Shown here: positions 45,955 to 57,296 of the stretch, in pieces
How positions within the stretch are numbered: the first letter of the stretch is position 1
Layout: each line of letters opens with the position of its first letter
Source: Schistosoma haematobium
Lineage: Eukaryota; Platyhelminthes; Trematoda; Strigeidida; Schistosomatidae
NCBI RefSeq assembly: GCF_000699445.3
Contig: NC_067200.1
Location: 4,542,950 to 4,606,949 of the forward strand
Length of the DNA: 64,000 nucleotides
Direction: 5' to 3'
Made by a program: the position numbers and the translations under genes
Notes under the pieces: model-generated
The model's database searches: none
The model's input: the letters and a program-made list of their open reading frames with translations, nothing else
What the model was told of the DNA's origin: nothing

Positions 45955-46284
45955 ATTAGCACAGGGTAAAAATCCACCCAACTTAAAGCCATAACAATAA
46001 CTCCACAATTCCCCCGTTACATCAAATCTACACAGTTGAAAGAAAGTATTCGATAACATCATCACTGACTTTTTCACTGTATGATGAGAAAAAGAATTTC
46101 TTTTACCATTTTCAAATGTATCGAGTTTTACACAAAGGTAGCTGTACTTAGTTTTTCATGTAACTTAAGACTAAAGTCGTTCAGTTTTGAATGTTGTATA
46201 AAACTCAAATGTAGTTTGCTTGATGTTGACTAGTTCATCTCCATAATATGGTTTAACCAAAATAACTGTTTAACTTCAGACTCC

Positions 46285-46400
46285 GCCTGGAGTCCCTCCG
46301 GAGGCTATCGCTGGTCCCAAGCCTGGATAAAGGAGAAGGGTTGGGCATAGGGTTAACCACCCCATCCCGTAGAAAACTAACTCGCGAAAAAAATGCTAAC
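46285..46400 (+). repeat. Dispersed repeat, likely LINE 5' fragment
   Basis: ggtcccaagcctggataaag and ccccatcccgtagaaaac match 24550-24620. Confidence 0.5.
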
Positions 46401-46811
46401 GTTTACAGTTGACCTATGTATAATTCTATTTGTGAACGGTAGCGCATTTCTTTAATACGACCATCCATCATACAATAACCTATCAACATTAATGATTCAC
46501 ATAATTAATTTTGAAGAAAGAACTTTGAAGATAACTTTACATTCCATACAGAAGTAAAAACAAAAACTAAGAAAAAGGAATCATTCTGTCTCTATAGTAA
46601 CGTGCGGTTATTTCGACAACTATTAACAAAGTTAACAAATCAGAAGCGATGATAAACAATCCAGGTAACAATAAATGTTATTACTAAAATACAAATTAGG
46701 GAAATTTCACCGAGGTTATCCACCAAGAAAAAGAACATAGAATTAACATTTCAGCATAAATACAAATAAGACAGTTTGATTTCTCCTAAAAAGAATGATA
46801 CAATAACTTAC

Positions 46812-47292
46812 TGTTATGTCCCGACTAGAATAATGAATGGTAACTTTTGGGATCTATTGATGGACCAATACTAAACGTATATTTCTATTGTGTAATTATT
46901 CAGTAACTAAACTATGCATATTCATATTCCTCTTATTGTAAGCTTTATTTTTGACCCATAAACTATTATTATACGATTTACCATTCTTGAATTATATCCT
47001 GTCTGTTAATCACTACCTCCCTCATTCACAGCCACATCTGGCTAATTCTTGTACAAATGTTATGTCATATTTTATTGGTACATTGTGGTCCGTTTGACTG
47101 GCATATAAACTCAGTATGTTTGAAATATAATGATTCATATTATAGAGGCTCAGATTGGTGTTCTGGATATAACTGGATGGGCTAAACAGGAAGCAAGAAC
47201 AATCAGGACTCTAGGCTGCTCATACGGGCTTACACGTCATTGGTCTGATCGATAAGTCACTGCTCCCTAATTGGCGGTCGCAAGATATAACA
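46812..47292 (+). mobile_element. Solo LTR with 5-bp target duplication
   Basis: 481 bp from tgttatgtcccga to agatataaca. Near-collinear with the LTR at 32972-33453. Flanked by cttac at 46807-46811 and 47293-47297, so it arose by recombination of a complete insertion. Confidence 0.88.
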
Positions 47293-47429
47293 CTTACATT
47301 GTATTTTCAGTTAGTTTTATCCAAACATAAGGTATCTGTAGCAACTTTAATTAATCGAAAAATCATTTTCTAAATTATTTCTCAATAATTCTTGCTTATT
47401 AATTTGGGAATTTGTGGAGATTGTAGTAT

Positions 47430-47830
47430 TTCAACAATTGAATTCATGAGTCAATCAGTGTTAGACCACTATTGACAACCTGAAAGCACTGAACGACCGT
47501 CCCATCCTAGTATCGGACTATTCAAAAGTGCAAATCTGTGTCGGCTGTGAGACGGCTATCCACCTCGGACAATGAATGAAGGGATGAGGATGATTATAGA
47601 TCGATCGAAGTTAGACATTAACAGCGCTGAATACTGGCTCAGTCGTTAAGAGACTAGTCATTCGTAAGTGGGAATGAAGGTTAGAATCCCGGGTGTGTGA
47701 TCGTGATTTCGCACTGCTAAGGGGTCTCGGACAAGGACGAGACAACCGTCCAGTGCTACCAGGTTTCCAATGATGGTCTAGCTTAAATCGCCTCCGGAGT
47801 TCAACTATCAAAATTCTAATTTATTCCATA
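47430..47830. mobile_element. Family B SINE, fold-back form
   Basis: Minus-oriented 3' half (47440-~47540: catgagtcaatcagtg, gaacgaccgtccc) runs into the plus-oriented full element with leader, box A tggctcagtcgttaagag, box B-like ggttagaatccc and a mutated ribozyme (CTAAGGG). Confidence 0.75.
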
Positions 47831-48059
47831 TAACTTATCCCATTTAAAAACTGGAATAAGCAAAGAAAAATATCGTAGGAGAATAATATTAATTCATTTA
47901 TTTCATGGATTCTCCTTAGTTGCCTACAAAGATAAACAGTAGTTTCATCTGATCATCCGCTGACCTATTGATTTGATAGTTTGAGTAAATTTCTAGAATA
48001 TTAATGTACGCTCTTGATCGTTTAGCATATACAATAATCAATGCTGACAGACATATTGT

Positions 48060-48410
48060 TAGCAAAGATGAATGATAGCTAGTAGTGGAATCCAGGATGC
48101 AAGTTCCATCCTACATGGCTATCAGGACTAAGTGGATAACACGATGGTGTTTGAAGTGAACGTTACTGCGTTCGAGTCCTGGTATGAACATCAACTCTGA
48201 GATGCAGCTATATCCAGATGATGAGTTCTACATAGGACGAAAAGCGAACACTGAATTCCACTGCTACCCACAATCCACCTTTGTTTATAATGCTTGTGAC
48301 TTGAAGCATTATTGAAGCAATCCTCATAGTATGTACATATACCAACAAGAGACTGATCAATTACAGTCTCAAACATCAAATCAGAAGATTCAAACAAACA
48401 AACAATACAA
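48060..48410 (+). mobile_element. Family A hammerhead SINE, fold-back form
   Basis: Inverted ribozyme-side piece (agtagtggaatccaggatgc) runs into plus leader aggactaagtggataacac, box B gcgttcgagtcc, ribozyme agatgatgagttc with C3 mutated, and the 3' half to gattcaaacaaac. Confidence 0.75.
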
Positions 48411-49111
48411 AATGAATTTAAGACGTAATGTTACCATGGTATAAGAAAAATCATGATATAAAATTGAGAGAAACACGGTTGTATGTATAAATTTCACCAT
48501 GCCAACATGTGATAGTTTTAACGAGGTTAGAATGAAATAGAACTGAAGAATTTCTTCTAAAAGTTAACAATCAACTCTTTTTATTTTGATATTCTAAACA
48601 TTTAAAATTATGTGGTTAATCATCTGTGAAGAAGTTCTCTCATTTCTTCATTAGTGTATGCTTCAATAATTCAAACTATACAATCTGTAAATCTGTATTG
48701 AAATGTTTTATAAATAAGAAAAACAGAATCATAAAGTGAAGCAACGCCTCATGAAATAAAGTTTCACAGAGTTATGTTATTATGATTAATGACTTCAAAA
48801 TAAGTAACTAAATTGACATTAGTGTCGTTGACTAACTTAAATTCTTTGGAAAGTTTATGTTTTATTTAGTCAAAGTGACCTGATGAATAAGAGAAAGTAA
48901 ATTGATTGATTCATAATTGAAATGAATCAAAGTAACAGTTCATACCTGAAATATTTAAGAATCAGATACGTGATGGAAAAGATAATCTAGAGTTTCTTCA
49001 AACTAATTGCTGATCTCAGAAATCTCAACACTTGGCTTTTAAGGATATCTGAAAATATATCCATTTTGAATTGAATCTTCATGAATAAATTCTTCTCTAG
49101 AACCTCGAAGG
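48411..49111. other. Unassigned flank
   Basis: AT-rich; nothing recognised. Confidence 0.4.
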
Positions 49112-49992
49112 TACTTTTCAAATAAGCCAAGATTGTAATTGACTTGGAACTATTCAGCTTATCTTTCCAACATCTGATGAGTTTCATATATAAAAACCGG
49201 ATATAAATGTCATATCTCTTTTAAACCCATTTATATGATGGGATTATGAGTTCTATCTTTCGACGTTTAATCAACTCTAATTACTTCACAAATTCACATG
49301 TTGATTTTAAGGCTGTTTATGGAACTTGTTCAGATCTATGAAGATTTCTTCGTATTTACGTTTTATTTTCTACTATTTATAAACTAGAGTGTATCTTATC
49401 TTTATCTTACCATGGCGTTAGCCTATTGTTATTATTTGTAAAATCTATCCAAATTTTCCTTCCTACTCGTAGTTGGGGCCGAGATTTCCAAGGAAGCTAT
49501 TTGAAAGAATACAACTAATCAAGCTAAAGTTTATGGAAATCCTGAACTCAGAATTTATTTTTATTAATGTTTTATTGAAACTAAAACCACACAGCTTGTC
49601 ATCAAGATACATTAAGAGAATAGTAACATGAAACGATGGTTTTAGCAACTTTCACAGCTGGGAATAAAACTAAAATAGGCTAAGGCTATGGTAAGATAAA
49701 GATAAGATACACTCCAGTTTATAAATAGTAGAAAGCAAAAACGTAAATACAAAGAAATCTTGATAGATCTGAACAAGTTCCATAAACAGCCTTAAAATCA
49801 AAAGGAGGATTTATGAAGTAATTAGAGTTGACTAAACGTCGAAAGATAGAACTCATAATCCCATCATATAAATGGGTTTAAAAGAGATATGACATTTATA
49901 TCCGGTTTTTATGTATATGAAACTCATCAGATGTTGGAAAGGTAAGCATAATAGTTCCAAGTCAATTACAATCTTGGCTAATTTGAAAAGTA
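49112..49992. repeat. Long near-perfect inverted repeat (~320-bp arms, 241-bp spacer)
   Basis: Arms 49112-49430 and 49672-49992 are inverted copies differing at a small fraction of positions and by a few short indels (for example atataaaaacc against atacataaaaacc). The spacer 49431-49671 is unique. No target duplication or transposase seen. Transcripts would form a long hairpin. Confidence 0.9.
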
Positions 49993-50149
49993 GATAATGG
50001 AATATTAAGATCGTGATTTTCTAATGAGAAAATATTCTTTTTTATAACGTCTCATAGAATACAATTTATTCTTTATTCAATAATAAAACTTTAGTTCATG
50101 AAGTTAGAGATGACTATTCACTTCGTAGTTTGTATCATAAGCTATCTTC

Positions 50150-50255
50150 AGTTGGAACAGCCAATGAAAACTTAGAATCCATGGGCTGTTATTTCATCCA
50201 AGTATGCAACTAATCATCAGTGCACAATCCTGATCCCGTCAATGATCACTTGGGG
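50150..50255 (-). mobile_element. Family B SINE fragment
   Basis: Minus orientation: gccaatgaaaacttagaa, atcatcagtgcac and gatcccg; badly decayed. Confidence 0.45.
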
Positions 50256-50320
50256 TTATGAACGACAGCTGCGTAATAATGCACATTGATTGAATTTAAG
50301 AACATAAACAATTAGATGCC

Positions 50321-50835
50321 TGTAGTGTCGGTTATTCTGTTAAGCCTAGATACCTTATTCTCGCTTTCGGACAACCCATTCTATTCACTCTACTTGAGTC
50401 ACATTCTGATCTTGTTATTTATTCGCTTATCAATCTTGACTGCTTTTATATGAGCGTGTAGGTGTATGTACATTTCTTATCCTATTACTCAACACATGTC
50501 TGTAACTTACTTTTATGTGACTATAAATATTGATTAAAGCTTAGTTAAATGGGAGTTGTCTTACCAGCTATCTCCACTCCGCGTCGTTTCTCTTCTCGCT
50601 ATCCCATTCGCTTCATATACAAAATATGTGTATTCAAAAGTCCATTCTCGTTATTCGACTTATTTAATTCCGTCATTGACTGAAGCGAATAAAGTCGATG
50701 ATTACATACAAGGATAGGTGATAACAAACATTCATACGATCTAATTGGAGTCAGATTTTGGGCCACCAAAGTGGAAAGCCCTTTCGACAACATCGTTCGA
50801 TCTGAATGACGACAAAATAAAGGGCCCCACTAAAT
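50321..50835 (-). mobile_element. Gypsy-type solo LTR
   Basis: Reverse complement of the 36684-37209 LTR over its full length (tgtagtgtcggttattctg to aggatagg..., gacaacatcg). Both ends lie in unrelated sequence. Confidence 0.78.
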
Positions 50836-50961
50836 GTCAAACTGCCGGTGGTAAGATCGACTACTGTTGAAGTCTTAGATGTTACACTCGCTAAGAGTTC
50901 CACATCACTACGAAACATCTTTCCAATACTTAATATTTTTCAATGTTTATTTGGCTTAACT

Positions 50962-51830
50962 ATTTTATTTTATTTGAACACAAATACTTGTACAAAAGGG
51001 CACCAGATACATATGCGTCACACAAATCCAATTTGATATGTGTGAGGGCTGTGATACTGACCGAGTGCCCAAACCAAAACAGGTGGTTTTCCAAGGGAGC
51101 CACTACTCCACGAACCTTTGACCTAAAGGTCTAATTCACAAGACAGTGGAGCATCTTTAGCAGATGCAGTCCCATGGTAGCCGGTGACCGACGATTGATT
51201 CACACACCATTTCTTCCTTCAGGATACTGGTCAAATCAAAACGTGACATCAGTGCTTGAAGTCACTAACTTCTAGTCTGAGTCATGCTGGTAGATGCAGA
51301 CTACTTGGTTGGGGTCCGCGTGATTATCGTAACCAATGGTTGGAGACTCTTGGTGACATGGCTGAGAATCGATCACAATGGCGTCGGTGTATACACTCCC
51401 TGTCTTCCCTTAAACTAAGAGATTAAAATCGCTTCATATCTTTCTTTCTACGAACCAATTCTTTCTTCTTGTACTATATCTCTATATGCAATCTTTCTCT
51501 TACATATTACTACTTTTGACCTAACCACTGCTATGAATCTGGTGTTCATCTTGTTGTGCTGATGCGGTATGGCAACCTGGACCGATGCACATATGTGCCT
51601 GGTCCTACGTTGTAGCTGACTGACTCAGGATACTGGAGCCCATGTGCACTATTGGTTTAAAACCAGGGTTTTCCAACTCCCCCTAGGTGGACTCTCCCTG
51701 TCCACTAACCCGAATAAAGCACCGGAAATTCGCTTTTCGTCCTCTCCGTTTTGTAGACAAAAGCCCCGGCCAGTGAGTAGAATTTCCCTTGCAAAGGCTA
51801 TATACGTTAAAAATAAACTTCATTTATTCC
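50962..51830 (-). mobile_element. Family D SINE-like retroposon, interrupted
   Basis: Minus copy of the 39085 element: A-rich tail at about 50962 (inverted as ttttatttta), then gggcaccagatacatatgcg, gcagtcccatggtagcc. Split at 51219 by a LINE 3' end, resuming at 51625 (gagcccatgtgcac) to about 51830. Confidence 0.78.
51231..51624 (+). mobile_element. RTE-type LINE 3' end nested in family D element
   Basis: Carries GRCRLLGWGPRDYRNQWLET in one frame, then the 3' untranslated region and a tgactgac end. Flanked by the 12-bp repeat tcaggatactgg at 51219-51230 and 51625-51636. Confidence 0.85.
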
Positions 51831-52169
51831 GCCTTTGAAAAATTCTCATCTCTAATTAGTATCCATTTAGAAACCTAATTCTAATTACTAAACCGTATAA
51901 ACATTCACAATTGTTTATAAAGACCGCATAAACTGTTTTATTCATAAATGTATTTCAGAAATAACTAACCGTATGTAACAATTTTAACTGTATAATGACA
52001 TTTACTGCAATTATCTCATTATCAAACATTGAAACTATTTCTTCTTTACTTCTTTAAAGTGAAATAATGATATGCTCAATCAAATATTTACTTCATAGTA
52101 AGGAATACATCCAACTAATTGTCTGATTATATAATAATAATTATTATTATTATTACTCATTTTGTACTG

Positions 52170-52420
52170 TTCGTTTGAATCTTTCCATTGATGTTTAGAA
52201 CTGTAATTGATCAGTCTCGTTTTGGGAGATTAAAATATCAGAACTCAATAGCTGAATGGATAATATGATGGCGATTGAAGATGAACGGTATTGGGTTCGA
52301 GTCCCAGAGTGAGCATCAACTCTAGTATGCAGGTACATTCAGATCATGAGTTCCACATAGGAAGTAGCGCGCATCCTGGATTCCACTTCTAGTCATCATC
52401 CATATTTGCTTGTAATTATT
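52170..52420 (+). mobile_element. Family A hammerhead SINE, fold-back form
   Basis: Left inverted arm (gtttgaatctttccattgat, gatcagtctc), leader, box A-like atggataatatgatgg, box B gggttcgagtccc. The ribozyme is broken (atcatgag, ggaagtag). Confidence 0.72.
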
Positions 52421-53019
52421 ATTATCATTATTATTTTAAATACAAAGGGTGATTAAAATTGTTGACTTTTAAAGTTTACGTTACTGACTGGCCTTAGGTG
52501 TACAAACATTGAGATTTAGATTACAGTAGATAGTTGTCTCGTTCTCGCGCGGAACTCTTCAACAATTCACAACTTCAACAGCATCGAAAATCGATCGTAA
52601 AACTTTCGGATCTTGCAGTGAGCGGCTAACCTTCCGACTACTAGGTTACAATCTCCTATCTTACGTTTATAACTTCAGTTAGTTAGCAATACTGTGTAAA
52701 TATGATATTCCTTACTGTCGGTGATCTTTAATGTAATCATAGATTAGAAGTGCTGATGAGACTCATATTCAATATTGTAATTTTGAATTATATTTCTTTA
52801 TCGATTGCTTACTATGAAGTAATTGTGAGTAATATACAACTCCTTCCATAAACCGAACTAGTTTATTATTCAAAATATCTTACTTTATAAATACAAAATG
52901 GTGATTTTTTATATTCTCGAAAAATAAGAGAATAGTCACACGTATACTACTGTAATAAATAACTCCTAAACAGTTCACACTTCCAACATCTAAACGCATG
53001 CCACTTGGTATTGTTTGGC

Positions 53020-53240
53020 TTGTAACTTTCCATTGAGGTTTAAGACTGCAATTGATCGGTCTGTTATTGGCATATGTAGATACTGTGTGTATGCCTCAAT
53101 ATTGCCTCAATTCACGAGCATTTTGTAAGCAATGATGGATGGTGGCCAGCAGTGGAATCCAGGATGTGCGTTTCGTCCTATTTGGGACTCTTCAGCTGGA
53201 TGTACCTGCATCTCAGAGTTGTTGTTCACTCTGGGACTCT
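53020..53240 (-). mobile_element. Family A hammerhead SINE
   Basis: Minus element whose 3' half lies at the left (taagactgcaattgatcgg, cattggcatatgtag analogue), with the ribozyme and the start of the tRNA part at the right (actctgggactc). Confidence 0.78.
53157..53201 (-). ncRNA. Hammerhead ribozyme, family A, core intact
   Basis: Minus strand: stem I atccag/ctggat (6 perfect pairs), core CTGAAGA, stem II gtcc/ggac with loop caaata, GAAA, cleavage after ATC. This layout matches the known Schistosoma SM-alpha hammerhead, but stem III (acgcacat) is very short. Confidence 0.75.
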
Positions 53241-53575
53241 AAACACATGATTTAATTTAGTAAAGAATATAGATTATTTAAACACATATCATTGATCTTG
53301 CACAGTTAGCCAGTTATTTAAAGATCCCAAAATCATTTTAGAGTAGATTTGTAAGTCTACAGTACTGATAGGTTTCGAAGCGAGAATTATCCATCCCTCT
53401 TCCTATATGTATACTTCAACAGCTCAATAAAACAACAATCACATTTAAATAGACCTAGCTTCTTTACAAAAACTATGTAAAAATCAAGAAGTTATCATAG
53501 TAAATAATAAGTGATCATTCGTTTGTTTTTTATACTATCTTATGCATTACTTTAAAGAAAAAAAAATAATTATAA
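53241..53575. other. Unassigned flank
   Basis: AT-rich; nothing recognised. Confidence 0.35.
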
Positions 53576-53579
53576 GCTA

Positions 53580-53975
53580 AGATGGATTGTAGCTAGCAGT
53601 AGAAATCAGCATATGCCTTTCATTCTATTTGAGACTTGTCATCTGGATTTACCTGCATCTAAGAGTTGATTCTCACTTCGGAACTCAAACTCATCTAGCT
53701 GATGAGTCTCAATTCAGATGAAACACGCATTGTGGATTCCGCTGTCAACCAGAATTTATCTTCGTCTATAATCCATGTGAATGAAGACAATATTTAAGCA
53801 AACCGTACAGGATACACATCTACCAATAACAGAGACTGATCAATTGCAATTCTCAACATCAATAGAAAGATTCAAACAAACAAGTAACAAATGAATTCAT
53901 TGATGAATCCCGAATAGGACGAAACGCTCATCCTGGATTCCTTTACTAACCACAATCCATCTTTGCTTAGAATAC
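53580..53975. mobile_element. Family A hammerhead SINEs, head-to-head cluster
   Basis: Minus ribozyme piece (53590-53690), plus ribozyme and 3' half (53693-53895, ending gattcaaacaaac), then a third, plus ribozyme piece at 53905-53975 with C3 to T (ttgatgaatcccg...ggacgaaacgc). Confidence 0.72.
53693..53737 (+). ncRNA. Hammerhead ribozyme, family A, core intact
   Basis: Core CTGATGA at 53699-53705, stem II gtct/agat (four pairs with one G-U, a compensated form of gtcc/ggac), GAAA, cleavage triplet ATT. Stem I has a mismatch next to the cleavage site. Confidence 0.6.
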
Positions 53976-54204
53976 CAAATAAATTTTTCTGAAACAATAA
54001 TCTACGCTTCTCTTTCGACATCAATAAATTTCTAGTGAATAATTAGGATTATTCAATTAAATAATCAGTGATTGACCAAAAGTGTTTTATTTCTCTATTT
54101 TTTCTTGGTCGTTAATTTAATTTCTACTTTCTATAAACGTTATCCTAATCACTATCTAGATCAAATATCAATTATTTTAATCAATATTTTATTTTTTAAC
54201 AGTT

Positions 54205-54420
54205 GAGATCATCAGTCATTTGAAGCTAGACAATCGTGAAAAACCTGGAAGCACTGAACGGGCTGTTTCATCCCACTGTGGGACTCCTCAGATGTGTGCA
54301 TCCACAATCCCACCTCATAAGGTTTAAACCCAGAACCTATCAGTCTTGCACGCCAGCGTTTAATCATTCAACCGCCAAAAAATCACTACAATGTCCACAA
54401 AACTCCTTCTGTTACAATAT
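54205..54420 (-). mobile_element. Family B hammerhead SINE with short inverted right end
   Basis: Minus element (gagatcatcagtcattt, box B inverted ggtttaaaccc), then at 54383-54415 a plus-oriented 3' end (actacaatgtccacaaaac). Confidence 0.72.
54251..54299 (-). ncRNA. Hammerhead ribozyme, family B, core intact
   Basis: Core CTGAGGA, GAAA, cleavage triplet GTT. Stem II gtccc/gggat is extended and paired. Stem I is mismatched next to the core, so activity is doubtful. Confidence 0.52.
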
Positions 54421-54749
54421 TTTATTGATAATTAAAAGAACAAGAAAAACAAACAGTAATGATGCTTTAAAGAAAAGACTTTGTTGTATTACGGAGAGTG
54501 CTCAAGGCAGTTAGTAAGATGTATGGTGAATTTTTCTAGGTCATTATTAATATGGTTGTGGATAGACATCTAAAGTCTTGGAAAATCTCGGCAAGTGTTA
54601 TCTTATCAGATACTAACCATCCCTTTCATTCATATCTTTCTCCTTGTATATCTTCTGGTAGAACGAGATGTAAATACATCAGAATTCATACACGGAAGCA
54701 TAGGTATAAAAGTTTTATAATACCTTACCTAGCAAATATACTCTGTGAC

Positions 54750-54920
54750 AAACAGGTTGTTAGCGTTAAGGTTAAGCGTTTGTGTGCGAGACTGATAGAT
54801 CCTGTGTTTGGATCTCGTGAAGAGTCCTGTAGTAGGACGAAAAGACCGTCCAGTACTTCCAGATGTTTTATGATGGTCTAGCTTCAATTGACTCATGATA
54901 CAGTTATTAAAAACCTTATC
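54750..54920 (+). mobile_element. Family B SINE
   Basis: Box A-like gttagcgttaaggttaagcg, box B gtgtttggatctc, ribozyme with C3 lost (cgtgaagagtcc), tail ctagcttcaattgactcatg. Confidence 0.7.
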
Positions 54921-55542
54921 ATACTAAATTATATAAAATTATTTGGGTTTTTTTAGTTGTATTTATATAATAAAAGATTATGCTGTATGATTAGTGTTTT
55001 GAAGGGAACTGAATTACACCTAGATACTTTCAACAGTAAATAACATTAACAAAAATGCCATGGAATACTATAACACTATCTAGTAAAGTGATATTGAAAT
55101 AGAGGTTTTGTAGTTCATAAATCAACGTAAGCTATATCAATTCATTGAACTAAGAACCAATATATACGCTTCGAAATAGTGATCTTGTTCTTATGTGCAG
55201 CATTAACAGTTAATAATAATAATAAGACTTTCTCTACAACTATTGTCTTTTCATTAAAATAGTCAATTTTTTTGGGGGGGGATGGGGTGGAATAGCACAT
55301 AGAACTTTGTGTATCAGTATCAGATTTCGGATACCATCAATTGTAACATAACACAAACACAATGAACGACAAAGTCTTTAACGTAGTCAATATAAACGTT
55401 GAATAAGTTACATATCATTTCTGGAAATTAAGCTAAGTTAAAGCTAATGTACTGGTATTTAAACAAACTATCTATTACAATGAAATTATGTATAGCAGAT
55501 GTTTTACTAACTTTAAAGTTAATTATTCAAGCCCAGACTTAC

Positions 55543-55722
55543 ATTCAGTACCCAATGCTTCAAACACTGAAATGTTATCTATTAAGGTTATCAAGATAAA
55601 ATAGCCATCAGTTTGTTCATTTTGTTTAATATTGATCATTAGCTGTATAGAATAGTATTTCCCTTTGAGACTTACTGGTAACAGTTTTATAAAGATCCGA
55701 TTTATAATAAAACAACGTTTTT
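55543..55722 (-). CDS. Possible exon of an unidentified gene
   Basis: A minus-strand open stretch ends at a strong donor, GAAT|GTAAGTCTG. It reads CFIINRIFIKLLPVSLKGKY, then QLMINIKQNEQTDGYF and NISVFEALGTE, which looks more protein-like than neighbouring noise. The acceptor (GATCAAAG before 55722) has a poor pyrimidine tract and is uncertain. Its phase would formally join the first receptor exon, but that would place about 60 residues in front of the signal peptide, so a separate gene or a chance frame is likelier. Function not recognised. Confidence 0.33.
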
Positions 55723-55972
55723 CTTTGATCAAAATTAAGGTTTTTTTTAAGTAAATCAAAAATAATGATATATGCACATTAAATAGTTTAACAGGCATTA
55801 TAGAACAGTATTTTTAAGGATAGTTAAGTACATACTGCAGCCGATAGTAATGCTGGAACTAATTGCTAACTGTCACTCTTCAACATTTAATGACAAGACA
55901 AATATGGCACTGGTTTCTATTCTGTGAGTAATCAATAGGAAATATCTCAGTCTTAGGTGAAGTCAGTCAAGC

Positions 55973-56431
55973 TGTAGGGGCTGGTACTATGTCAAACTCA
56001 CATTGATTATTCTAGCCTACGGAAAGGCCAATTTATTCATTTTTTCTCAAGCAACATTTTCACCTTGTCACCTATTCGCTTATCAACCTTAACTGTTTTT
56101 ATATGAACCTATGCGTGTGCATTTCTTATCTTACTCATCACATATTCATCACATAACTTATTTTTGTTCGACTATAAATATCGATTCATACTTGGTTAAA
56201 TCGAGTTGGTTCAGTCGCCTTCTCCATTGCTCATCATTTCGTTTTGCTTCGCTTTCCGATCATACATGTATTCGAAATCCATTCTTCTATTTGACTTATT
56301 TGATTTCATTAAGCACTAACGCGATTTAAGTCGATAACTGTATACGTGGATAGTCAGGATGTATATTTCGACAGTAATCATTCGTTCAATCTACCTGGAT
56401 TCAGATATAGGGCCACAAAACACTAACTACA
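55973..56431 (-). mobile_element. Gypsy-type LTR, diverged subfamily
   Basis: Ends tgtag/ctaca; shares, in reverse, cacctattcgcttatcaacc, tataaatatcg and cattcgttcaatc with the 25800 and 36684 LTRs. Confidence 0.68.
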
Positions 56432-56529
56432 AATGGCTTAAAATTTAGATTACTATATAACTCACTTCCAACCAATTACATAATAATAATCATGAATATT
56501 TTTTCAAAGAATAATTAACACTCATTGAA

Positions 56530-57015
56530 TTGTAATTCATTATCTGGAACTCAAAACAATTGTCAACCAACACTAAGGTCAGAATTTTCAATACAAGTAT
56601 CAAGACAGTTCTACTGTATGTGGCGGAAACTTAGAGAATTACAAAAGCCATCATACAGAAGATACAAGTGTTTATTAACAACTGTCTAAGCAAAATACTT
56701 CGGATCCGTCGACCAGACACTATCAGCAACAACCTACTTTGGGAGAGAACAAACCAGATCCCATTGGAGGAAGAAATCAGGAAGAAGAGCTGGAAGTGAA
56801 TAAGACACACATTGAAGACAACATGCAACTGCATCACAAGGCAAGCTCTTACTTGGAATCCTCAAGATGAAAGAGCACATTACGCCGAGAAATGGAGATA
56901 AACATGAGAAGAATGAACAACAAATGCATAGAAATAGAAAGGAAGGCCGAGGACAAAGTGGGTTGGAGAATGTTGATAGGCAGTCTATGTTCTACTGGGA
57001 GTAAAAGGTGAAGGG
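56530..57015 (+). mobile_element. RTE/SR2-like LINE 3' fragment
   Basis: Shifting frames give [39 protein letters not shown] and RKAEDKVGWRMLIGSLCS, as in the 37670 copy. Several frameshifts. Confidence 0.8.
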
Positions 57016-57296
57016 ATTAAATGAATTATAATTCATAGTCTTTATTTCTGTTAGAAAATTAGTGGACCAATGACTACAAATTATAGTTTGAAATAAAAAT
57101 TTCACGTTCTAGTCTTCTAATTGTTTGAACCTTTAGAGATCTCCATTGCACAGAAATATACTCTGTATTGTATATTTTCTTAGACCTACTTATTATATTT
57201 CCTCCTATATCTATAAGGTTGTTTGTATTTTAATGATGACTACATATTGAATTGAGTCAATTGATGTATGTCGCGTTCGTATCTCCCGAGTTCGAT

